NCBI RefSeq assembly: GCF_001654965.1
Contig: NZ_LXEV01000011.1
Span: forward strand, 124,001 to 188,000
DNA: 64,000 nucleotides
Reading direction: 5' to 3'
Source: Proteus hauseri ATCC 700826
GTDB lineage: Bacteria > Pseudomonadota > Gammaproteobacteria > Enterobacterales > Enterobacteriaceae
Below are positions 51,259 to 59,634 of this stretch, piece after piece; position 1 is the stretch's first letter, and each line of letters begins with the position of its first letter. The notes under the pieces are model-generated. The model made no database searches. It saw only the letters and a program-made list of their open reading frames with translations, and was not told the origin of the DNA. Both the position numbers and the translations under genes were made by a program.

Positions 51259-51978
51259 ATGATGAAATCAATATATTTATTTTTGTGTATTTTATTTCTT
51301 ATTTCTTTTCATTCTTTATCCCTTGCTGATGACGGCATTGTATTAGGCACGACACGTGTCATTTTAGATAAAGACAGTAAAACGATTCAAATTATTAATA
51401 ATGGAAACACTAGCTATTTAATTAAATCAGATTTACTTGAGTCGCCCGATAATAACAAAAAAAATAATACGGTCATGATCACTCCGCCTTTATTTAAATT
51501 GGCCGCCCATGAATCGAGACCCATTAAATTGTATAAAAAAAATAGCCCCGAGGCGTCGGTGGAATCACTCGGGTATTTGGCGGTATTGGCTATTCCCGCC
51601 CTCGATAAAGCGTCTGAAGAAAATAAAAATACGGTGGCAGTAGGCTTACGAAATATTATTAAGGTCTTTATTCGCCCAGCGGCATTGTCCGAAAAGAAAA
51701 AAGACAATGATTGCTTTATTGAGATAAATCAGGAGAACGAGGCGATTATTTTAAAAAATAATACCCCGTATTTTATTACGTTAGTGACGGTCACACTCAA
51801 TGATGACAAAAAAAATCTCTTATCTAACACATTAATGCTTTCACCGTTGGCACAAGGGTCTTTTATTTATAATAAAAAGATCCCACCCAATACACAAATT
51901 CATTGGCAAACGATTAATGATTATGGCTTTGCTTCAGAGTGGTGTCGTTCAACTATACAACACCCTCGTATTGAATGA
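51259..51978 (+). CDS. Fimbrial periplasmic chaperone 2 (locus 1)
   Basis: PapD-like chaperone of 239 residues with signal peptide (about 1-23), LGTTRVILDKDSKTIQIINN, ITPPLFKLAAHESRPIKLYKKN and NIIKVFIRPAAL (Lys of the cleft). The F1 region lacks the usual DRESIFW-type signature (it reads VESLGYLAVLAIP), so the binding groove differs from that of chaperone 1. Confidence 0.85.
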   Translation: MMKSIYLFLCILFLISFHSLSLADDGIVLGTTRVILDKDSKTIQIINNGNTSYLIKSDLLESPDNNKKNNTVMITPPLFKLAAHESRPIKLYKKNSPEASVESLGYLAVLAIPALDKASEENKNTVAVGLRNIIKVFIRPAALSEKKKDNDCFIEINQENEAIILKNNTPYFITLVTVTLNDDKKNLLSNTLMLSPLAQGSFIYNKKIPPNTQIHWQTINDYGFASEWCRSTIQHPRIE

Positions 51979-52012
51979 CTCTCCTCTTGACTAAAATGTA
52001 TGTAGGTGTTGT

Positions 52013-54577
52013 GTGAAAAATAAACAAAAACTCAACGTGGTTGATAATAATTGCATTCACTCTTTAAGCCTGTTAACCCTTGCGGTTTTATTCTCGCTCT
52101 ACTCAACCAAAACATTTGCAGCAGAATATTTTGATCCAGCATTTATTAGTGGGAATGAAGATAGTCAATTAGATCTCTCTTTTTATTCAAAAGACGGGGA
52201 TATTTCGCCTGGGGATTATTTAGTCTCAGTCAGCGTGAATGAAAAAGTGATGCCAGAGAAAATGGTCAAGTTTGCCTTGAATAAAGAATACAAACTGGTG
52301 CCCGTCTTTACGCCCAATCAATTGAAGGCGCTGGGTGTGGATGTGGAGAATGTTCCCGCACTTAAAAACTTACCGAAAGAAGCCCCGATAGAGAATATCA
52401 TCGCTCTTATTCCTGATTATCGAGCAACGTTTATCACCTCGGATTTAAAATTAAAGCTGAGCTTTCCTCAGTTAATCATGAAAAATAAATCGGAACGTGA
52501 AGTTGATCCTACATTATGGGATGAAGGGATCCCGGCGTTACTCTTTAACTATTCGCTGATGGGCACATCCTCCCACACATCTGGGGCGAATATGAAAAAC
52601 GTCTTAGCTCAAGTGTTTGGAGGTATGAATCTCCAAGCTTGGCGTTTTCGTTTTAACTATTTTGGTAACTATAATAAATACGATGGCCACGGTAATTCTA
52701 ATACCGGCACCAATAATAATTTTAATAATGTGCGATTATACCGTGATATCAAATCGTTAAAATCGACCTTACAACTCGGTGAAATTATGCCGGTATTGAG
52801 TATCTTTGAATCCTTTCCTTTTAAAGGGATTTCACTGTCCTCAAATGAAGAGATGATCCCACAATCTCAACGTGGATTTGCACCTGTCATTACGGGATAT
52901 GCAAATTCCAATGCCTTAGTGCTCGTGAAGCAAAATGGCAATACAGTCTATCAAACCTATGTTTCACCTGGGCCGTTTAAGATTGACGATTTAAGACAGA
53001 CTCAGCTTTCAGGGGAATTAGAAGTCTTTATCCAAGAAGCCGACGGTTCTATTCGCAAGCAGATGATTGCCAGCAGCAGTTTACCTATCATGGAACGAGA
53101 GGGGGCTTTTAAATATGAAGTCTCCGCGGGGCAATATAATGCGTCAGGCTCAGAGAAATCAAAGTTTGCATTAGGTACATTTAGTTATGGATTGCACAAC
53201 AATATCACCCTCTACGGAGGCGCAATGGGTGGGAATACCTATATGTCATCCGTTGTCGGAATTGGTACATCGCTAGGTACTTTAGGCGCAATCTCTTTTG
53301 ATGCAACCACATCACGGGCAAAATTAAATGGGATGGATGATTGGAAAAATGGACAATCCTACCGCGTCCGCTACGCCAAAAATATGTTGTCAACGGGCAC
53401 AACCTTTGATTTAGCTGCTTATCGTTATTCCACCAAAGATTATTACAGTTTTAATGATGCGAATTTAATTGATGAAAATGGATTATTATCGTGGGGCAGA
53501 GCAAAGCGTAAAAATAATTTCCAAGTCAGTATAAGTCAACAATTAGGTCGTTACGGCTCCCTAATTTTATCGGGGAATCGGGAAGACTATTGGAATAGCC
53601 ATGAAGTCAATAAACGAGTGTCATTATCGTATAACGCCACATTAAAAGGAGTTAGTTATTTTGTTACGTATAATATTGAAAAGCGTAAAGATGAATATAA
53701 TAATTGGCCAGAAGATAGGCGTTTATCAATAGGGATGCAAGTTCCTTTCAGTATATTTAATCCTTCTACCTTGGCCGAGAAATCCTCGTTATCGTATGCG
53801 ATTAATACGGGAAACCATGGTAATACTACGCAAAATATAGGGTTAAGAACTTCTCTTTTAGAAGATAGGCTAGGGATCTCCGTTGACCAAGATTACAGCA
53901 AAGATAAAAATACCAACAATAATAGCAATTTAAATATTAACTATGTGGGTGAGGTGTCTAACAGTGCGTTAGGCTACAGTTACAGTAATGATTACAATAC
54001 CTTATCAGGTAGTCTTAATGGTGGGATCATTGCCCATCCTTATGGGGTAACGTTAGCCCGTTATGTGGGAGCATCACCGCTGGCCTTAGTGGAAGCTGAA
54101 CAAGCTGCGGGCACCAAAGTCAATTCGGGTATTGGGACCATCAATAACAAGGGTTTTGCCTTAGTGCCGATAGGCAATGCTTACAATAAAAACCCCGTTT
54201 CTCTGGATATCTATTCTTTACCGAACAACGTGGAAGTCGATAATTCGATTCATCAACTCTATCCCACCAAAGACGCGGTTGTTTACACGAAATTTAATAC
54301 CAAAGTGGGTTATCAAGTGATTATGACGCTGATGCGCCAGCATAAACCGCTCCCTTTTGGGGCGCTGGTATCGGTTGTAGGGGATGAAACGAATACTTCA
54401 GTGGTGGGCGACAATGGAGAGGCTTATCTCGCGGGGCTTGCATCACAAGGGCAGTTAACGGTTCGGTGGGGGAATGATGCCCAGCAGACCTGTCAAGTGA
54501 ATTACACCTTGCCAATAGAGAGCGCACCACAGGATAAAAATACCCCAGTCATTGAATATACTGCGGATTGCCAATAA
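52013..54577 (+). CDS. Fimbrial outer-membrane usher (locus 1)
   Basis: FimD-type usher of 854 residues, from GTG 52013. Signal peptide about 1-36; N-terminal chaperone-binding domain (about 37-165), a 24-strand beta-barrel interrupted by the plug (about 230-330, TGYANSNALVLVKQNGNTVYQT), and C-terminal domains ending with the two Cys (QQTCQVNYTL and DCQ). It receives chaperone-subunit complexes and assembles the pilus. It lies 34 nt after chaperone 2. Confidence 0.93.
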   Translation: MKNKQKLNVVDNNCIHSLSLLTLAVLFSLYSTKTFAAEYFDPAFISGNEDSQLDLSFYSKDGDISPGDYLVSVSVNEKVMPEKMVKFALNKEYKLVPVFTPNQLKALGVDVENVPALKNLPKEAPIENIIALIPDYRATFITSDLKLKLSFPQLIMKNKSEREVDPTLWDEGIPALLFNYSLMGTSSHTSGANMKNVLAQVFGGMNLQAWRFRFNYFGNYNKYDGHGNSNTGTNNNFNNVRLYRDIKSLKSTLQLGEIMPVLSIFESFPFKGISLSSNEEMIPQSQRGFAPVITGYANSNALVLVKQNGNTVYQTYVSPGPFKIDDLRQTQLSGELEVFIQEADGSIRKQMIASSSLPIMEREGAFKYEVSAGQYNASGSEKSKFALGTFSYGLHNNITLYGGAMGGNTYMSSVVGIGTSLGTLGAISFDATTSRAKLNGMDDWKNGQSYRVRYAKNMLSTGTTFDLAAYRYSTKDYYSFNDANLIDENGLLSWGRAKRKNNFQVSISQQLGRYGSLILSGNREDYWNSHEVNKRVSLSYNATLKGVSYFVTYNIEKRKDEYNNWPEDRRLSIGMQVPFSIFNPSTLAEKSSLSYAINTGNHGNTTQNIGLRTSLLEDRLGISVDQDYSKDKNTNNNSNLNINYVGEVSNSALGYSYSNDYNTLSGSLNGGIIAHPYGVTLARYVGASPLALVEAEQAAGTKVNSGIGTINNKGFALVPIGNAYNKNPVSLDIYSLPNNVEVDNSIHQLYPTKDAVVYTKFNTKVGYQVIMTLMRQHKPLPFGALVSVVGDETNTSVVGDNGEAYLAGLASQGQLTVRWGNDAQQTCQVNYTLPIESAPQDKNTPVIEYTADCQ

Positions 54578-54592
54578 ACCATATAAGAGGGC

Positions 54593-55381
54593 GTGATGAG
54601 GATGAAAGGGTTGTTACTGGGACTGATGTTCTCGTGCTGTCTGTGCTTACCGGCACAGGCTGAGAAGGTCGATACCAATATTGGACTATCGCTATTATTT
54701 ACACGGGTAATTTTCCATGAAAGTGATGAGAAAGGGGTTAGTTTACAAGTCAATAATAAAACGGATAACGCCTATTTATTGCAATCAGTGATACACAGCG
54801 TGGATCCGAATACGGGATTGGTTATGGAGGCAGAAAGCCTAAGTGAAGACTCAACACTAAGTGACAAAAAACCTTTTATGGTCACCCCTCCTTTATTTCG
54901 TTTTGAGCCTAAAAGTGAGATTAAACTACTGATTAGACGGGTACCGAGTGTGTTACTGGATGATAAAAAAGAGTCTGTTTTTTATATTTCATTAAAAGCA
55001 ATCCCCATCATTCACAGTGAAATGAATCAGAACAATATGTCGATTTCAACGGTAATTAACTTGAAATTATTTTATCGACCGAATGCCTTAGAGAAATGGT
55101 TTATCGAAGAAGTACCAGACAGCGAGAAATTAACGTTCAGTATCAAACAGGGTGCAGTGGAGATAATCAATCCTACACCGTATTGGATAACATTCGACCA
55201 TTTAACAATAGAGGGACTCAATATAGATAAAGAATCGTTAAGAAGGATGCTTCCCCCTTTAGGGACAGTGCGATATGTCTCTCCCGCCTTGTCAAAAAAT
55301 AAGAGCGAATATTCTATTGAATGGAGCCTATTGGATGAATTAGGTGGCTCAACAAAAATAACACAACAGGTTATTCATTAG
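54593..55381 (+). CDS. Fimbrial periplasmic chaperone 3 (locus 1)
   Basis: PapD-like chaperone of 262 residues, longer than the usual 230-240. Signal peptide about 1-23 (LCLPAQA). LLFTRVIFHESDEKGVSLQVNN carries the conserved Arg; DDKKESVFYISLKAIP is the F1/G1 region and STVINLKLFYRPNAL the second-domain start with Lys. It directly precedes the adhesin gene, so it may be the specific chaperone of the tip adhesin; this is inferred. Confidence 0.87.
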   Translation: MMRMKGLLLGLMFSCCLCLPAQAEKVDTNIGLSLLFTRVIFHESDEKGVSLQVNNKTDNAYLLQSVIHSVDPNTGLVMEAESLSEDSTLSDKKPFMVTPPLFRFEPKSEIKLLIRRVPSVLLDDKKESVFYISLKAIPIIHSEMNQNNMSISTVINLKLFYRPNALEKWFIEEVPDSEKLTFSIKQGAVEIINPTPYWITFDHLTIEGLNIDKESLRRMLPPLGTVRYVSPALSKNKSEYSIEWSLLDELGGSTKITQQVIH

Positions 55382-55405
55382 GTCTTCACAGTAGGAGAAA
55401 ATCCG

Positions 55406-56593
55406 ATGTTTTCGTTCTTATCTTTAAACGCAGTCAAAAAAATGCTCGCTTTATTGTTACTGAGCGGGTTGCTTGTGATCGCCTCGATAGTGCAAGCCAA
55501 CGAGGTGATTATTATTCCAAAAGGAACGGGAATTGTGTGGCAAGGGAAACCTTTTACCAGCAAATTGTTGCAAGAAAAAAATCCGTATTATAACCCTTAC
55601 TTATTTGGTGGTGGCGCTAGCTACACAGACTTTCTAACAACTACGAGTACATTATACCGCCCAGGTGGAGGATATTATGCAATTTGTAGACCTTATGGCT
55701 CAATAACAACACCAGGAGATGTCGTCCATATTCAAGGCTATGATGCCACAGTGGTCACTCCTGGACTTTATTTTGCTGTAGTGGGTAATTTTATGGGAGA
55801 GTACAAGGATTACAGAAGTAATAAAATTGTTTCATTTAATGGATCTTTTGGGAACAATAAATTTATTACATCAAATGCGCCTGCAAGTTCACCTAAATTA
55901 GAAATCATAAATGATAAAGCAAACTGTGTATCATTAAAGAATAAAACAGAGCTAGTTGCTGGTTATTCGACATATCACGCACAAATGAGTGGATATTGGG
56001 TTCTCTTAGCAGATGGGACACAAAAAACAACAACAGCCTCTTTTATATCGTCATTTGTTTTAGGAACCGGCTCATCAAATTCCCCTAGCAGTGATTCATC
56101 TATTTTTCCTAGAACAGTCGAGTTTAAAGTATCAACACTTGAATGCAATATTAATACCCCACCTACCATTAACTTTGGTGATGTTATTCACTCTAATGAG
56201 GCGGGTAAAGAGTTAGCCAGTAAGATGACCACCATTGAGACCTATTGCTCACAGGGTGATGAGGTTATTGATAGTAATATTAACCTGACCTTTAAGAGCG
56301 TATCGGGAAATTACGGGAACGATATGAGTAAATTAAGTTTAAAGGAAGGGGGCGGATATATAACTGGCCAACTTGAAGGAACTCAGCAATCTTTTGATGG
56401 CAGCTGTGGTTTAACGGGAAGAGGTATTCCTTTTGATAACGCAACCCACATAAAACTCGGACATATCACTAAAGATCAACCTTCAGCCAGTTTTATTAAT
56501 CCAGTTCTATGGCGTCTTTGTGCTGGGGGCGATGGTAAGTTGCCTTACGGCAAAGTGACTGCATCGGCAGAAGTGACGGTAACACTTAATTAA
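55406..56593 (+). CDS. Fimbrial tip adhesin (locus 1)
   Basis: 395 residues, more than twice the size of a pilin, as for two-domain tip adhesins. Signal peptide about 1-31 (IASIVQA). The N-terminal receptor-binding part (about 32-235) is Gly/Tyr-rich (YLFGGGASYTDFL, YRPGGGYYAICRPYG) with Cys in ICRPY and NCVSL. The C-terminal pilin domain (about 240-395) begins RTVEFKVSTLECNI, has Cys pairs (LEC-TYC and SCG-LCAG) and ends AEVTVTLN. I do not recognise the ligand class. Confidence 0.82.
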   Translation: MFSFLSLNAVKKMLALLLLSGLLVIASIVQANEVIIIPKGTGIVWQGKPFTSKLLQEKNPYYNPYLFGGGASYTDFLTTTSTLYRPGGGYYAICRPYGSITTPGDVVHIQGYDATVVTPGLYFAVVGNFMGEYKDYRSNKIVSFNGSFGNNKFITSNAPASSPKLEIINDKANCVSLKNKTELVAGYSTYHAQMSGYWVLLADGTQKTTTASFISSFVLGTGSSNSPSSDSSIFPRTVEFKVSTLECNINTPPTINFGDVIHSNEAGKELASKMTTIETYCSQGDEVIDSNINLTFKSVSGNYGNDMSKLSLKEGGGYITGQLEGTQQSFDGSCGLTGRGIPFDNATHIKLGHITKDQPSASFINPVLWRLCAGGDGKLPYGKVTASAEVTVTLN

Positions 56594-57592
56594 GAATGTT
56601 AAGAATCAGCGGTAGTATTTTCAACTGAATATTTATATTCTTGATTATTAGTGATTTTTTATAACATACTGATTAATATGCTTATTAATGAATAAAATTG
56701 GATTGATTTGATTAATGTTCATCATAGGAGAAGATGGCAATTTCTTTGCAAATCGAAATATTTTTGTTGGTCATATCTTATCAATCCGTGTTGTTCCTGG
56801 TAAAAAATGTCGTAGTGTTAGTATTTCTAATCGATTTGAATGGTAGTTCTTCCCAATCATTCTTTTTTATATATGTCATAAATGATTTATCTATTTTGTT
56901 ACCTTCTTATATCTGAATAAACCCGTGGTTGCGATGGAATAATAGGGCTTGAAAGCTGATTATTATCTGGAATATGATAAGTCGCTTTTATTATCATAAC
57001 CAGATACTCGAGCCCAGCCTTATCAAGCATTACTGTCGCTTTAGCAACTATATTCTTTAGCAACTGTATGTTTGGCATTATTTATCAACTTCATAAATAA
57101 ATCCTTAATTTATTTCAACGAAACTACTCTTAATTCGGTTCGTTGATGACGCATAATTATCAATATAAAGAGCTCTAATTTGAACAAACTCATTTGCAGT
57201 CATAGTTAAGTTAGATCCTCCACACTGTCATGTAATAGAATCTAATTTAATTAAGGAGTAACTGAAAAATAGGGAAATAGGAAAATTGAGTAATGATAAT
57301 CTTGATTTAATAAAATTACTTGAATGATTGTTAATTTTATGCCGATATTTTTTAATTTATTATTTCTATATCAAAATGTTAATATATCTTGAAATAAAAA
57401 AGAAAAAAGGTGAAAACCTGATCCGATACTCGGCATCAATGAAGTTATTCACCTTTAATAATCATTTTGTAGAAAATATCATTAATAATTTTTAATACTA
57501 TCATAATGAATAAAATCTGCCTTATTTACATTAGTAAATTAAATGCAGAGATACAAAATAATGTAATCTTTAATTACAATTAAATATCTTAA
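56594..57592. other. Junction between two convergent fimbrial loci
   Basis: About 1 kb with no clear gene. A 43-residue frame (56715-56846, plus) and a 32-residue frame (57105-57203, minus) have protein-like sequence without good start signals and may be remnants. A weak hairpin (AAAGGTGAA 57406-57414 with TTCACCTTT 57448-57456) may end locus 2 transcripts. No inverted repeats or tRNA fragments were seen. Confidence 0.45.
57105..57203 (-). CDS. Possible 32-residue ORF or gene remnant
   Basis: MTANEFVQIRALYIDNYASS and 12 more residues; GGAGG stands 12 nt upstream of the ATG, a bit far. The sequence is well-mixed in composition but too short to assign. It may be the remains of a larger gene. 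Confidence 0.25.
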   Translation of the reverse strand: MTANEFVQIRALYIDNYASSTNRIKSSFVEIN

Positions 57593-58552
57593 CTAATTAT
57601 ATTCCATCTCAATATTTACAACACTTTGTACATTCCCCGCTTTTATTCTTGATGAAGGAACAGGCGCATAGTCTGTACTAAACAATTTTTTATGTTCGTT
57701 AGCATATAATCGATAAGCTTTGGGTATATTAACGCTGAGTGTATCTCCATTCATATCAAATATCTTAAAACCAATTCCTTTTGCTGGATTATTAGTTGAT
57801 GTATTTTTTAAAATAGATGAATTACTGCTTTCAGCTTGCCCTTTTAATGTAATGTTTACTGTATTATCTAAATTACAATTAATCTCTAAAGGTATCTGTT
57901 GTGATGTAGAACCACCACCATTATAAGATTTTAAATTTACGATGGTATTTGTCGCGCTGAAATCACAGGTAGGATTTTGGATCTGAATTTTACTGCCAGT
58001 AACAACTCTAATATAAGTTGTAAAATTCTCATCTCTTGTATTTGCTAGATCAAGCCTACCATGTAATCTGAGTTTAAATAGTGTTGTATTTGGTGGAATT
58101 TCTGTAACATTACTTTTTAAAAAAATAAGATTATTTCTAGTCTGCTCATTTGCAATAGCACGCATCTTATTATTATTCTGTGGTACTCTATCACCTCTAT
58201 ATTGACCAGGGTCAGGAACTCTATCCACATATTGTGTATTTATATTCTCAATCGTCGGGCTCCAGCTACCACCGAAATTCATGTAATTATTATTAGTTTT
58301 ATAACCATTAATTTTTTTATGAGAGACAAATCCACATTCAACAGGAAGTAATACTGATAAACCGTTAGTATATGCTTCTTCTGGCGTTATTATTGGTTTT
58401 GTAACGAGAGTTATTGGACTGGCTTGATCTCCAGGCACACCTTGTCCTTTAACGACATTAAAATCATCATAACCAGGTCCACAATAGACATCAATAGCAT
58501 AGCTTGATGATGAAATTAAAAATAGTGAATAACAAAGTAATTTATATTTCAT
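57593..58552 (-). CDS. Fimbrial tip adhesin (locus 2)
   Basis: 319 residues, FimH-like size. Signal peptide about 1-19 (SSSSYA), N-terminal lectin-like part (about 20-185; Cys24 in VYCGPG and another in VECGFV) and a pilin domain (about 186-319) with the Cys pair PTCDFS and INCNLD and the C-terminal VVNIEMEYN. The N-terminal part differs completely from the adhesin of locus 1. It is the last gene of the operon. Confidence 0.85.
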   Translation of the reverse strand: MKYKLLCYSLFLISSSSYAIDVYCGPGYDDFNVVKGQGVPGDQASPITLVTKPIITPEEAYTNGLSVLLPVECGFVSHKKINGYKTNNNYMNFGGSWSPTIENINTQYVDRVPDPGQYRGDRVPQNNNKMRAIANEQTRNNLIFLKSNVTEIPPNTTLFKLRLHGRLDLANTRDENFTTYIRVVTGSKIQIQNPTCDFSATNTIVNLKSYNGGGSTSQQIPLEINCNLDNTVNITLKGQAESSNSSILKNTSTNNPAKGIGFKIFDMNGDTLSVNIPKAYRLYANEHKKLFSTDYAPVPSSRIKAGNVQSVVNIEMEYN

Positions 58553-58579
58553 ACTGTTTATCTCTTTTTATTTTAATCA

Positions 58580-59083
58580 CTAAAGCCAAGTGTATGTTAC
58601 GTTTATATTTGCCTGTAGTGTACCTGACTGAGTAATACCTGAAAGTTTTTATGCTCTTGCCGATAAATTAAAAGTTAAAATATCAGAATCATTCACAATA
58701 TTTTTTTCTATCGTTTCACCGGAGCGAAGTAAATTATTATTGTCTCTATTTTTAACTTGAATACCAACATTAGTTGATGTTCCTTTATTAATAAAATAAC
58801 CCCCTTGAGCATTAAAATCACCAATAAACACTGCTGAAACTTTATTTGTTACATTAGGGCAATTAGTCATTTTAATATCAAAGTCAACCCAATCTGAATA
58901 AGGATTCATTTTGTATGTAAATATGTCACCTAAGTCGACTATTTTATTAGATGGAATAATTTCACACGGCTTTGCTAAAACACTACCATTAATTGTGACT
59001 GTTGAAGACTTAATTGTCTTTGCATATGTTAATGAAGGTAGGCTGAATAAACATAGCATACAGATAACAATATATTTAGTCAT
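58580..59083 (-). pseudogene. Minor pilin with a premature stop (locus 2)
   Basis: ATG 59083 starts a FimF/FimG-type pilin: signal peptide about 1-21 (LTYA), Cys in KPCEIIP and TNCPNV. After residue 144 (FNLSARA) there is TAA (58649-58651), but the same frame goes on for 22 codons, KLSGITQSGTLQANINVTYTW plus one residue, to TAG 58580-58582. This extension is the normal C-terminal end of a pilin (the F strand contacting the chaperone, with Tyr near the end). The truncated 144-residue product would lack that strand and probably not assemble. Read-through or a sequencing error are the alternatives. Confidence 0.75.
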
Positions 59084-59095
59084 AAGAACCTTCTT

Positions 59096-59623
59096 TTATA
59101 GGTATTCAAGTACAAAGTTTGAAGTTGCTGTAAATTTACCCATAGTGACAGGTAAGCGAACAGAAACTAATTCCGCATTTAAATTAATAACATTACTTAC
59201 ACTTGGTTGTAGCTTAACAGTAATAGCCCTATTTTTATTTATTGGGATCAGAGTATTATTATTATCTGTGATCATAATAGCGACTCCTGTTGCTGCCGCT
59301 GGAGCACTATTTAATTTCAATAGATCACGATTAGAAGGATCTTGCTCTCCATTAAAACTTAAATATGCACCCTGAACCGTTTCTCCACATCGACTCAATA
59401 TAATATTAAAGCTCTTTTTAGGTCCTCTTCGATTTAAATCTAAAAAGCTTTTATTGGCATTGGATCCTAAATCGACAGTAAAGTTTTGGCTTCCCACGGC
59501 AACTTCACAAGAATTAGACCAAACTTGTCCTTTAATAATTATTTCTGTTTTCGCATCAGCAATGATAGGCATAAAAGAGAAAAGTAAAATTATAGGTAAA
59601 ATATAAAATGGCTTATTCATCAT
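59096..59623 (-). CDS. Minor fimbrial subunit (locus 2)
   Basis: 175 residues (174 from the second ATG, 59620, which has better spacing to AAGGTG). Signal peptide about 1-24 (IIADA), donor-strand-like IIIKGQVWS, Cys pair NSCEVAV and LSRCGE, and the C-terminal NFVLEYL with a penultimate Tyr. It lies between the usher and the damaged pilin, the position of FimF-like adaptor subunits. Confidence 0.86.
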   Translation of the reverse strand: MMNKPFYILPIILLFSFMPIIADAKTEIIIKGQVWSNSCEVAVGSQNFTVDLGSNANKSFLDLNRRGPKKSFNIILSRCGETVQGAYLSFNGEQDPSNRDLLKLNSAPAAATGVAIMITDNNNTLIPINKNRAITVKLQPSVSNVINLNAELVSVRLPVTMGKFTATSNFVLEYL

Positions 59624-59634
59624 TCACCTTAATA

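Noticed and set aside
56734-56916. 60-residue frame in the junction between the fimbrial loci
   Set aside because: Hydrophobic low-complexity sequence with no ribosome-binding site; another frame over the same bases looks more protein-like but is also too short to call.
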